Of a stretch of DNA of 64,000 nt, positions 25,772 to 36,126 are shown piece by piece. Origin of the DNA: Auriscalpium vulgare (Eukaryota > Basidiomycota > Agaricomycetes > Russulales > Auriscalpiaceae); NCBI GenBank assembly GCA_019915015.1, contig JAHBBC010000015.1:1054001-1118000 (forward strand). Reading direction: 5' to 3'. Within the stretch, counting starts at the first letter, position 1. Every line of letters begins with the position of its first letter. Made by a program: the position numbers and the translations under genes. Under the pieces are notes generated by a model. It made no database searches and was not told the DNA's origin. It saw nothing but the letters and a program-made list of their open reading frames with translations.

Positions 25772-26713
25772 TTAGAGGAGAAGAGCGACGAGGAAGAGTG
25801 GCAGGGCGCCAGCTACCCCGACCGTGAGCGCACGGTTGGCTGCGTTGTTTCCTGAGGATGTGGGCGACGGTGCACTCGATGATCCCGTCGACGACGAGAA
25901 AGAGCTGCTCGACGAGGACGTGTCGTTGTCCGAGTCGGTCCCGTTGAGCCGGATAGCGTTGCGCTGTAGGACGAAGCCGCGGACGTTAGCACTACGTTCT
26001 ACCAACACGGGAGGCGCCCGCCCAAAAGAGGACGCGCCGCGTCGCAAATGAACGCAAAATCGCGGCGAGATGACAGCGGGTGTAACGCGCCGCCGAAGAG
26101 GGGCCCAGGCAGGGCGGCAGGGAGCAAATCGGGGAAGGGAAATGCACGCACGACGAAGCCCGCGAGGGTCTGGTCCGACGACTCGTTGTTGTTGATGACC
26201 CCCACGCCGCCCTCACCGCAGGTGTTCCAGTCGAAGAACCACATGGTCTGGTTTTCGTTTTCCACAAGGATGGGCACGGGCTGGATCTTCGGCGCAGAGC
26301 CGTTCTGCACGATTTGGAAGCCCGAGTCGAACCCGTTCAGCGAAATGTTGAAGTCGTGCGCGGACTCGCATGGCGCCTGGAACGTGGACTGCGTCGCGGT
26401 GTGGTTGCCTTGCGTGACTGTGCGCATGATGCGATGAGTTGGGTGGTTGGCAGATAGACGGTGAACTCACAGTTAAAGATCACATTATCACCGAGCTTCG
26501 CCTCGACGCGCTGCGGGTTGAACACAGTCGTGCCGTCGCCAGTAGTATTGCCGCCTACTTGGACATAGATGTTCTTCGCCACAATGAGGTATGCAGACGC
26601 GAGCAGCTACATGTTTCCACGCGTTGCGAACACAAAAACGCGACAGCTGGTCAGCAGCGGCCCATCTCATCCAAGTGTAGGACACTCACGCAGAGAGCGG
26701 ATGAGGCGTACAT
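25772..26713 (-). CDS. GPI-anchored cupredoxin-like extracellular protein
   Basis: Four exons (26713-26690, 26606-26471, 26417-26152, 25963-25772) join to 205 residues. The 24-nt first exon and the next complete a signal peptide (MYASSALCLLASAYLIVA). The cupredoxin domain reads IYVQVGG, FNPQRVEAKLGDNVIFNF, QGNHTATQSTFQAPC (candidate first His ligand), GFQIVQNG and MWFFDWNTCGEGGVGV. A Ser-rich stalk (SSSSSSFSSSTGSSS) and a hydrophobic end (ALTVGVAGALPLFLVALLL) indicate a GPI anchor. In copper-binding relatives the Cys is followed by a His and a Met or Gln ligand. Here those positions are Gly and Ile/Asn, so type 1 copper binding is doubtful. The third intron is long (188 nt); the junction GFV|RNAIRLNG fits the family. 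A role at the cell wall is inferred. Confidence 0.85.
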
Positions 26714-29700
26714 GGCAGCAAGGAACGGGGAATGGGCAGGACAAACACGACAGGGAGGAGGAGGGAGGGAGGAAGGAAGGCGGTTGGCAGAAGCTAGGTT
26801 GAAAAATGAGCGCGTTGGCAAGGTCTCACGCTCCCGCGCACGGACATCTTCATTTGAGGAATGGACGAGGCTTTGAGAGAGCGCCGCATGGCCGCCCTGA
26901 AAGCCTGAGCTCTGACGACGTCGACGTCACTGTTGGGGCGACTTTCGCGCTATCTCGGGGTTGCCGATATTGCACGTTGAAGCAGCGATCAGGATATTCC
27001 CTTTTTCGGACGGCGCATCCTCGGGAAGCGTGTCTCGCGGCCGCCGTTCGTCCACATCGACGTGGTCTCCTTGCCAGCCTCGCGGCCCACACGCGTTTTG
27101 TGGGAGAAGACATGGCTGCAATGGGAGAGGGCACCCGGTCCTCGTGATAGACGGCAGGCATGCGAAGAGCGTCGTCGAGCTCAGCCATGAAATCCTCGCC
27201 AAGCATGCCTGTTGATGCTCCACCGCGGAAGAATGCCGGCGAGCAAGATTACTGGTCCCGGGGCCGTCGTTCCTATGACACCATCCTATCTCCTGAGACA
27301 TGGCGCGAGGATCGTGGGGTAGATATCGACCTTGGTCCCTCACAGAACCGAGCGTGAGCGCGACTGCCTAGATCGATAGAACTATGTTAGCCAGGGAATG
27401 ATGACAAGACCAGGGACGAGGGGAGGAAAGAAACAGAATGCAATGTACGGACGGCCATCAGAGAGAAGATTAATACGCAGTCACCCGTGGACGCGGGCGA
27501 CTTGGAGGACACCAGCTCCACGTCAGTCGCGAATAGATATTTCGGTCCATCGATTGAACAGCGATAGGTACGGCGACGTGGCGAAGAATAACAAGTTGCA
27601 TATATGCAGGCGTACCTCTGGCCAGGTCATCGCGAAGCACCCACGGGCTTTGGTCCAGTCCTTCGAAGACGCCCATCAGCGCGAATGGAGTAGCGGTAAA
27701 GAGACTCTCTGGAGGCACGATGTGAGTCTCTGTCGTGCGGAAGACAAGTCGTTCAAGTCCAAATAGCTGTAGAAACGTCGTCGACGTCGAGTGCGTCGAA
27801 GAAGTGGAGAATCGAGACCGCCTCGTGGGAATGACATACCGCAATGGGCGCCGCCACATGAGGACGCTCGACTCGCGTAAAGTATTCGACGTTCAACTCG
27901 CCGAATGTTCCGACCTGACGGTGGCTCTCTTCTCTAGTTCGAGGGCATCAGTCTGTTGTACTCCTCTGCTGTACCCCTTTACTCTAGGAAAGTTTTATGG
28001 TAGGCGTAGTGGCAGCAACTTCTCTGCTTTCGTCACATCCCACCAGTGGGCGAGTCTCTCACTGCCCTATCTACCTATCAGCTATACGCTAGCGCTGGTC
28101 ATACCTTGTCCTTGAGCCTATGTCGGCAGACAATGTTTACAATCCGTGGACAATGATGCCCCAACTGCCAGAAGCAGACTGAGCACCGAGCCTCCGACAT
28201 ACGAAGGTGAGCGCTCTTGTTGGACTATCGTCGTGAAACATCAATGACCTAGCGCGAAATTAGCTGACATTTTCTCCATATGACATCAAAGACCAAGACT
28301 CGTCGAAACCATCTCGTTGTATTCCCTCGCTCCAACCGAGGTCTCGAAGGGATGAGAAGTCACCATTCGAGACTCCCAACCTCCCAAAATCTGCATTGAA
28401 AATTTTGGCGCAGCCGCCGCGGGCTGTGAAGTAAGGCGGCCTCCCATGAGGCCTGAGATTAATTCCTGAACGAGCAGAGAGAGGTAAGCGACACAAAAAT
28501 TCAAGCCCTACGACTTCTCAACACTTGAGCTGAGCTGTTCACTGCAGGACGGGGGAATCGTTTCGTCTTCTCATTTTCCCACCGGACATTCTCCCAAGCA
28601 ACTACGAACGAGATGCCATCTGATGTGCCATGTGCCGACCAGTCTATCCTCCGTGTTCAGCACTTTGACGGCGCGAACTCTCTCCACTCTCTGTTTCTAA
28701 GCCACCAAACCTTGCGACAAACCCCTGAACGCCTCATGTCAATGCCTTTGTGAAAACACTGTGCCCTTGCCCTCAATATTCCTGGTTTTTCTCGTCCGCA
28801 TCCGATTCAATTCAAAGCTGGGTGTTGCGTTGTTCCGTGTCTTCCCCGGGGTTGCCCGAGATGAACTTGTTGCTCCACGCATGCCAATCAACCTCGCGGA
28901 ATCAACGCCACGAGCAGCGTACACGTACAAACGTCGTGCGTCCTCTCAATTTTAGATCGGACTCTTTGCGCCGATGTTGCTTACTGACGTCAGGCGCAGA
29001 GAGGTAGTTGTGCCGCTGGTCAACGCTGAACGCCTCTACATTCTCATGCGTGCGTATCCGATGCCTGTGAGTGAGTGCACTGGCTCAAATTTCCCTCAGG
29101 TGACTGGCAAACGGCGGCGAGTCCATCGTATTCTGCTGCACATCAGATGGCTCTTTTCGCAATGATCCGCGCCGCAGTGAATTCAAATTGCGTGCACATC
29201 GTCGCGCTTTCGGCCGATAGCTGACCCCAATACCTCAAAGATAAGTGCCGCTCCATTTAGCTGCCATCTAAATAAGCTCAGTCGGCCGATGGCATTTTCC
29301 CGTACAGTCACAAAAGTCCGGTTTCAAAGTTTCTATGGAGTTAACAGTTGATCAGCTGCGAAGGATAGGATAGGATAGGATAGGATAGCAACCCGCCAGG
29401 GGGTCCCGATGAGGAACAGGGCGGGGGTCCGCGCTACGTAGACGGCGCTGTACATACAAATACATACAAAATCTACGCCACGGATGACAACAACCCCAAA
29501 ACTGCTTCGTAAATGCCGCGCACAGGAAACTGGATACAACCCACCAGTTGGGACAACCTGTTCGAAGCAAAAACCCACAGAACAGAGAAGAGTCACGACA
29601 AAGACTGGCCCTAAAGGAGAGAAAGTAGTACAACAGCAACCAATCTTAGTCCACCACATGAGGACCTAACACGTCGCGTTGTCAATCAGGGCAGTAAAAA

Positions 29701-30009
29701 CCCCGGTGGGGAAAAGCCTCCGATCTCGCGGGCGAGCATGGACTCGGCGAAGGACGTCACCACCAACCGGGCGGCGTCGTCGCCCGAAAGCCACTCAAAG
29801 GTGACTTCGGATGTGCGGGCGGGCGATGCCGCAGGCCATGAACAATATCCGAGTCATAGGCAGATCTGCAGCCGCGAGCCCGAGCGAATCACGACACACA
29901 TGGTGAACCAAGTGTCCCAAGAGTTGTTGCAGCACATACAAAAAGTATCGCAGCAGGAGTTCTGCATGGCAATAAGGAAAGGGCGAAACGAACAGGAAGG
30001 AGAGTACCC
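26714..30009. other. Long gap with degraded coding traces, no supportable gene
   Basis: About 3.3 kb. A minus-strand frame at 27470-27859 contains a protein-like run (LFGLERLVFRTTETH, LFTATPFALMGVFEGL) that may be a decayed gene fragment, but no flanking exons could be joined. Frames at 26850-27206, 28286-28504 and 29333-29659 show no family. A pentanucleotide repeat is listed separately. Confidence 0.3.
29363..29388. repeat. (GGATA)n microsatellite, about five units
   Basis: GGATA is repeated five times without interruption between AA and GCAACC. Confidence 0.9.
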
Positions 30010-30870
30010 CAGCAAGTGACCTTAGGCCATCGGACACTGCTGAGGGTGCCGCGCGCCATACGGCCACCTCTCCGAAATAAATGGTGGACACATCCGAGTC
30101 TCTGAGGCTGCGGCCCGCCATACGGCCACCTGTGTGCTCTCAACACACCTGACCGCGCTCTGCATAGCTCTCCTGGTTGTCAAGGTGCAGTGGGCGACGA
30201 CGCAGCCATCAGAAACCAAGACAATTTGGACGGTGCGGCACATCGCCGGGTGGGCAAGGTGGACTCGGGCGATCTTCGATGGAGGGCGGTCGGACACCGC
30301 AAACTGCATCAACGCGCACATTCAGTGCTCGCATCATCCTGCTCATTGAAGGGCAGGGGTAGCACTGCGAGCCAACTGCTTATATTCGGAGAGGACTGCA
30401 GAGACAATGTGGGAACGAGGGCTCCTGAAGGCGTCGCCTGTTGAACAGACACTCTCTCTACACATGGCCAAGCTCTGCATACATCTCCAGGCCATCGAGG
30501 CACAGTGGTAGCGATGCTAGCCAGCTGACGCCGTCGGAAACCAAGGGAGGAAAATGCACGGCCGTAGGCAGGTTGAGCCCCTGAGGGCGTCGCTCGACCG
30601 CAGTCGACCGCCTCTCCAACCACATGACGCTCTGCACACATCTCCAGGCCATCGATGTGCAGTGGTAGCGATGCTAGCCATCTGGACACCGTCGGAAACC
30701 AAGGGAGGAAGTGAATGCGCGGCCGTCGGCGGGATGAGCCCCTGAGGGTGTCGCTCGCGATACAACAGCCTCTCCAAACACCTGGTCACGCTCTGCATAC
30801 ATCTCCAGGCCATGTGTGTAAGATACTCCACACAACCAGTGTCTTGCGTTAGCAAATTGCACGAGGCTCC
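30010..30870. repeat. Degenerate ~160-bp tandem repeat
   Basis: The word CTCTGCATACATCTCCAGG recurs at about 30473, 30630 and 30791, spaced 157 and 161 bp. Each is followed by a similar CAGTGGTAGCGATGCTAGCC, CGTCGGAAACCAAGGGAGGA and GCCCCTGAGGG. A more diverged copy lies near 30158-30260. Open frames inside it are repeat by-products. Confidence 0.75.
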
Positions 30871-31450
30871 GCCCTTCAGCTCAAGACGTGTCTATGATAA
30901 GATCCGGAGGTGACTAATGGCTAGTGAAATATGACCGGTGCCAGTAACCGAAGACTTCGTCTTGTCGACGTCGACAATGCAGAAAGCTTATTTGGCACTT
31001 ACATATGTAAATATCATGTGGCTCAGGCATTCGGTGTGTTCCTTGATGGCGACGACGACGTCATGCCGCGTATCGTCCCGCCACTTGCAACGGGAGCCAG
31101 TTTGACCTATGATGTTTGGAAGCCAAGCAGATTGACTCAGTCCTGCAGAGCCGTGTGTATGGCGGTGAGCGGATGTAGGCTGAATCAAAATTACAGGGCC
31201 TTGGTGGTGAACCCCATTCCGCGCCCCTCGGAGCCTTTTCGAGGGCCCATCAGCAGTGCTCAGGGCGTGTTTGTAAAGACGAGATAGTCAGCGCAACACG
31301 TGCTGAGCGCGTTGATCGTTTGTTTAACGCGTTGACGCGTTGTCACTGTGGTCACGTACTGTGACGCATACCGGCGGAGAGGAGACGGGCGTACATTCTA
31401 CAATAGCTACACTACCAGCCATCCTACTCCATTATACCCTAATCCTACAC

Positions 31451-32740
31451 ATGGCCCATGGCCAATGGAACTCCCTCGAGGGCCTGGTGCTCCTTGAGAC
31501 CATCCTGAAGACGGCAACTCCTCTGTGGCCCAATGGCCCCCGAGAATGGCAAGTCCGAGCGACGGCGCACGTCCTAGACCGCCGAAACCAGCTCGTAATC
31601 GCCGGGTGTGGCGAGGGGAAGACGGCGTCAATGTACTTGCACGTTCTTGTGCACCAGTACCTTCGGGATCACCCGGATGTCCCCCGCTTCGGACTGGAGG
31701 TGCATGAGAGGCCGGTTGTCGTCGATGTGACGCCGCTGACGGATCTAGCAGAGAGTCAGGTGAGTTATCGTCTTCTGCAGTTATCAAAGCACATTGACTT
31801 ACTATCTGCAGGTCGATGAACTTGAGAGAATGGGCGTGTCGGCCATATCTCTCGATAGCCCACGCGTGTCAGACGCGTTGGCGCTCGGGATTGACCTGTA
31901 CGAAAAAATCAAAAAGGGCGATTATGCCGTCGTTATCACCTCTCCGGAACGGCTCGACTCACGCGAGTTTGACGGCATTCTGCGCTGCGAAGGATTCATC
32001 AAGAGCATGGCGCTGTACAGTGCGGATGAAGCTCACATCGCCGGCCGCTGGGGCAAATCCTTCCGGCTGGCATACGGCAACATCAACCGTGTAATTGCAC
32101 GCATACCGCCGCGAGTTCCTGTCCTTCTGATGACAGCGACACTCACCCGCGACGGAGAGAAGGATCTGCTGCGCTCGATGGGGTTCCAGCCAGGCCACTC
32201 CGAAACAATACGACGTCCTGTCGAGCGGCCGAACGTGCGCACGGTTTTCAAGACGCTGCACCACGGCCTCGGAGGCGAGGAGTTCCCGGATTTCGCCTGG
32301 GTCGCTACCTGTCGCAAGAAGGCGCTCATATACTGCAAGGACTTTGAGCTGTGCTGGCGCCTTGCCTCATATCTGCGACGCCTGCTTCCTCGGGCGACTC
32401 GTGAGCGCAACGTACGCGTGTACAACGGTCTTACCGACGACGCAAACCTCCGAAGAAGGGAGCACGCAGGTGTTCTTCGGGAAAACGCGCAGACGTTGGC
32501 CGATTTCCGCGAGGACCCTGAAACATATGTCGTCGTCGCCACTGTGAAGTTCGGGCTCGGCGTGGACCTTCGGCACATCGCGATCTCCTTGAATGCAGGC
32601 CTCCCGGAGTCGGCAGATTCGGCGGTGCGACGCGCCTCTGCCGCCTTCATCCCACCTGCCCGGACACGGAGACCGGCCGGAGGTGACGTCAGGTACTCGA
32701 CTTCATGTCCCATCTCGTTCGTGATGAGACGGACAATATG
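31451..32740 (+). pseudogene. RecQ-like DNA helicase, 3' end lost at a mobile element
   Basis: Exon 1 (31451-31759) and exon 2 (from 31812) join in frame across a 52-nt intron. Helicase motifs are visible in order: Walker A IAGCGEGKT, motif Ia DVTPLTDLAESQVDEL, VVITSPERL, DEAH box YSADEAHIAGRWGKSFR, TATLT, then domain 2 with KALIYCKDFEL and VVVATVKFGLGVDLRHI. The RecQ motif VI (usually QQAGRAGRDG) should follow NAGLPESADS but is not found there. From about 32620 the reading frame is unlike the family, and at about 32741 the sequence enters a foldback element. Similar stand-alone RecQ-like helicases are numerous near transposons in Agaricomycetes. I read this as a broken gene of perhaps 430 remaining residues. 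A family with a degenerate end is the alternative. Confidence 0.75.
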
Positions 32741-33035
32741 TTCAGTTCAGCGGATATATACCGGCGGGATATATCCCGCCACGGATGAATCTGTCGCGGG
32801 ATACATTTGACGGATATCTGGGGGGACTAACCACACAGATATCCGTGTGGGGACCCCCAACACCGATATCGTTGCTGCGGTCAAAATACAAACAAAGCGA
32901 GAGTCGAACCGGCGGCCTTTGCACTGCGACAACACAACTTACCGCTGCGTCAAGAGACTACATGTACGACATTGAACGTACAGGATATATCGCGCTGTTT
33001 TTTGCACAGAAACTAGCCCTGCCCATCAAATTTCA
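32741..33035 (+). repeat. Left arm of the foldback element, with tRNA-like B box
   Basis: Contains the palindrome GCGGGATATATCCCGC, CCCCCAACACCGATATCG, CTGCGGTCAAAATACAAAC, and AGAGTCGAACC at 32900-32910, which is a B box on the minus strand. It continues to about CTGCCCATCAAATTTCAC and pairs with the inverted copy at 33360-33531. Confidence 0.6.
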
Positions 33036-33359
33036 CCGCATACATCGCGATCGTTCACGGGCACAGACTGGGCGGCGCTGCGGGAGTCCACGACTATAGT
33101 GTGTGCCCGTGCCAGAACAGGCATGGCTTGATGCGCGAGGGTTAAATTCACGCGCGACGCTAGGAACGGAACGGAATAACAACTCACCAAAGACCTCGAG
33201 GACTGAGCGACGGTGACGACGAGGTGTTCATGCGTTGGGTCGGTGGCTGCGCAGGGATGCCAGCGGTTTGTGGGGGATGAAAATGGGCGCGATTGTCACA
33301 GAGCGCACTGGGACACACCCGGACCAGCTGATTTTCCCGCAGCTGCACATCGAGGATGT

Positions 33360-33531
33360 GAAATCTGATGGGCAGGGTTGGTTTCTACGCGGAAAACAGC
33401 TCGATATATCCTGTACGTTCAATATTGTACATGTAGCATCTTGACGCGGCGGTAAGTTGTGCTGTCACGGCGCGAAGGTCGTCGGTTCGACTCTCGCTCG
33501 GTTTGTATTTTGACCGCAGCAGCGATATCGG
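33360..33531 (-). repeat. Right arm of the foldback element, inner part
   Basis: Inverted copy of 32860-33035 with scattered differences. GGTTCGACTCT at 33484-33494 fits the pol III B-box consensus at 10 of 11 positions, suggesting a tRNA-derived (SINE-like) segment. The arm breaks at 33531 where the LTR begins and resumes at 60207. Confidence 0.55.
33528..33531. repeat. Target site duplication TCGG, left copy
   Basis: TCGG precedes the left LTR and is repeated at 60207-60210. Both lie in the arm sequence GATATCGG|TGTTGGGGG of the foldback element. ATCGG (5 bp) would also fit, because the last LTR base is A. Confidence 0.75.
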
Positions 33532-33763
33532 TGTCGCGCCGCAACATGGTTTGAAGATATTCTCTTCAAAACCAAGCAAGATCTCATCGAGATCGTATTT
33601 GACGATTGCCGACTGAATGATACAACTTTGCCATGAAGTCGAGCGCCCACTCCTTTCAACTCTTTCCCCCACACTCCTTCGCTTCCAACAAATCCTTGTT
33701 CTTTCACTTTCATTCTCTATCCAGTCCCCATCATGCATTTCTCCCTTATGCCGAGTATCTGGC

Positions 33764-34822
33764 ATGCCGTCGATCGACTCCGGGCCGCAACAACTCGCCT
33801 GGCCCAATCTACGACTGCCACCAGTATGTGCGCTTATGCGCAGATTCCCTAACGACACTGACCGTACTATCACCACGCATCTCTCAGACTATGTGGCATT
33901 GCCTGACGAAGAGTTGTTCCGTCCGAGCCAGGATATTGAGAAGGAAGAGCAGACGAATCGGCTGTATTCGCTGGCGGAATTCGTCTCTCTGGAATCATCA
34001 CCGTCTCGCCCTGCCCACCTCGTCGCACCTATCTGGAACAACGCACTTCTAGGTCGGCTCAGTCCTTTGCCGGAGTTCAAGGCTACTGGCACATTCACGT
34101 TCGCATCCCATCCGTTCCCCACTTCCTCCAGCACCTGCGTTGAGTCCCGTTCGGAGATGTTCCTTCGCCCCGAGCTCGATATTGCGCCGCCTCGCCGACG
34201 TCTATGGTGCGGAGAAGTTAGCGGTCAGGAGCAGCTCGATGCAGAACACCTTCATGTGCGGTTCTCCTACGACGGATACACGGAGTTTGGGCGCATCATG
34301 CATTACTTCGGTCAAGATGAGCAACATGCCGTATTCGCCGCATTACTGGTACGCGCACCTCATCGCTCCCAGTACTCTCGCCCGCGCTTTGTCTTCCTCG
34401 AGGTTCCCCTGGAGCATTGCGCACCCTCGACTCTGCCCACCGATATTGTCTTCGCCCCCATCATCGAGCTCTCCGAAACCGACACCATCGAGTCCCGTCA
34501 TATCATCATCGAACGTCCAGAACTCCCTGACTCGTCTAGCCCCGGTTCACTATCCAAGCCAACGCCACTCGTTGTTGACGCTCTCGTGGATCTTTTCCGC
34601 GGCCTGGAAGATCCTTACGGCGAGTTCGACAGTCCAGTCGCACGCAATGCTGCGGCGTTTGGCCTCTCGAACATGCCGGGCGGTCTCAACCTGGACAGCG
34701 AGCTGAAGGACCACCGCATCGAGAGGACGCAGACGGAGATCGACGAGAACGGGTATGTGCTGAGTTACGACCATCAATGGCTGAAGGTGGAGAGAGGAAA
34801 GAGGGTTGAACGACGACTCTGA
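33764..34822 (+). CDS. U3-resident ORF of the LTR, left copy (352 residues, or 401 from an upstream ATG)
   Basis: The frame is open from 33617. I favour the ATG at 33764 (MPSIDSGPQQLAWPNL) because upstream codons look like leader sequence. The protein has a natural composition: acidic helices (LPDEELFRPSQDIEKEEQTNRL), a beta-rich middle (HLHVRFSYDGYTEFGRI, RPRFVFLEVPLEH, IVFAPIIELSE) and a C-terminal half with LVVDALVDLFRGLEDPYGEF. It ends in a basic tail. It lies upstream of the LTR TATA box, so it belongs to U3. In the genomic RNA it would therefore be carried only at the 3' end, after integrase. I recognise no family, signal peptide or catalytic motif. It could be an accessory protein or a captured host gene. 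Confidence 0.6.
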   Translation: MPSIDSGPQQLAWPNLRLPPVCALMRRFPNDTDRTITTHLSDYVALPDEELFRPSQDIEKEEQTNRLYSLAEFVSLESSPSRPAHLVAPIWNNALLGRLSPLPEFKATGTFTFASHPFPTSSSTCVESRSEMFLRPELDIAPPRRRLWCGEVSGQEQLDAEHLHVRFSYDGYTEFGRIMHYFGQDEQHAVFAALLVRAPHRSQYSRPRFVFLEVPLEHCAPSTLPTDIVFAPIIELSETDTIESRHIIIERPELPDSSSPGSLSKPTPLVVDALVDLFRGLEDPYGEFDSPVARNAAAFGLSNMPGGLNLDSELKDHRIERTQTEIDENGYVLSYDHQWLKVERGKRVERRL

Positions 34823-35118
34823 TCAGATGGATGGTGGGTCACATGACTTGCTTCTCACTTACCCTTTTCATCCATGCTTCACAGTTTCTTACCAGCCAAG
34901 GTCACTTGCTGGTCTGTATTACTCATGCATTCCTTTTAACATGGGCTTTCTAGAGGCTGTACACCAAGTTCCTGGTGCCTGGTCATATGTGACTCCTTTT
35001 GACTCTTATGACTCCTTTTATTCTGGCTCATTCTATTCCCCTTATTTCATGACTCCCTTATGACTCCTTCATATACTAGTACCCTAGTTAGGTAGAATAT
35101 TCCCACAAGAGAAAAGGT

Positions 35119-35126
35119 ATAAATAC
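35119..35126 (+). promoter_or_regulatory. LTR TATA box (U3/R), left
   Basis: TATAAATA within GGTATAAATACCTGG, which places the transcription start near 35150 and so makes 33532 to about 35150 U3. Confidence 0.65.
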
Positions 35127-35336
35127 CTGGCCTCTGGAGAAATTCTAGTGTCTCTTTTCCCCCCTACAAAGCTTCTTATTCTATAAGTTGCTTTTTCCTT
35201 GACTTGATTGTTGAAGGAGTGCTGCTTGCCTCCTTGACTATATCAGTCACTTGCAGACCCTTGTTGTTCCCTCCGTTCAACTCGTATTCTTGTGTTCCAA
35301 TCGACGCTATTCTCACCAACGCTAGTTCTCATCGAC

Positions 35337-35478
35337 GTCACTGTTACGGAATTGGTCGTTGACTGCTCTGCTTTACGTGTCCCCTCGTGCTTATCTGTGT
35401 TATTGTCGTCACTGTTACGGAATTGGTTGTTGACTGCTCTGCTTTACGTGTCCCCTCGTGCTTATCTGTGTTATTGTC
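35337..35478 (+). repeat. 71-bp tandem duplication in LTR (R/U5)
   Basis: Two adjacent 71-bp units beginning GTCACTGTTACGGAATTGG, with one base difference seen (GGTC versus GGTT). The same pair lies in the right LTR at 59540-59681. Confidence 0.9.
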
Positions 35479-36007
35479 GTATCCGTCTGTTGCGTGTGTT
35501 GACCCCGTACTCTGCGTGTGTCGAATCTGTGTTGGGAGTTCCACCGAAGTCTACTTGAAGTCCGCGTACGTTCGCATCTGTTATCCACTCCGCATACCCC
35601 CCATCCCTGCTCGACTTCACCGTCTAGTGTTTTCCCCCATCGGTTCACTCTCGTTCTTCGGTTGTACTCCGTTGAACGTCCCCGTCTAGAGTATCGTCAC
35701 CCGTACTCTGTATTCTTGCATCTCCGGACAATATCAATCTACGTGCACATCCGTACACACCCTCCGCACGTCCCCGTGCATCTCGTCTTTTGGATCTCTT
35801 CACCAGATTCCAGAACTCGACTCTTCGATCCTTCCCAGGTACTTCTTACGACATAAGTGCGGACCACCGAAGAACCATCGCACAACGAACAACTAGGTAA
35901 CTCCGGGAGTTTAGAGAACCCGAGGAGCCTAGGGCAGAAGTCTTCATCGTCACTCGTGCTGCGTTACGCACCGCGATACTTCGAACCTCTTCCCGCCGCG
36001 ACAACAC

Positions 36008-36024
36008 TGGAGCCCACCGCGAGG
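36008..36024 (+). other. Primer binding site candidate
   Basis: TGGAGCCCACCGCGAGG starts four bases after the LTR end. TGG matches the CCA tail of a tRNA primer. I did not identify the tRNA. Confidence 0.5.
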
Positions 36025-36126
36025 GGTTCTTCTTTCTTGGCCAGTCGTGTACCTCTGGACCTTCCACAGAATCGTCCCGACAGATCGTATCCTACGAACG
36101 AATTCTACAATCCAGGCTACACTCCC

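Larger units (their letters stand above)
33532..36003 (+). repeat. Left LTR, 2472 bp
   Basis: TG..CA ends. It contains a long ORF (33764-34822) in its first half, a TATA box at 35119, and a 71-bp tandem duplication at 35337-35478. The right LTR is the same sequence shifted by 24,203 bp. Confidence 0.93.

Noticed and set aside
27470..27859. Protein-like minus-strand frame
   Set aside because: Looks like part of a real protein but no family, start or exon neighbours could be found; too weak to annotate as a gene.
30309..30855. Several overlapping frames with similar repeated proteins
   Set aside because: They repeat because the DNA is a ~160-bp tandem repeat, not because of coding selection.
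33484..33494. tRNA gene in the foldback arm
   Set aside because: A B box is present but I cannot fold a cloverleaf with an anticodon; a tRNA-derived repeat fits better.
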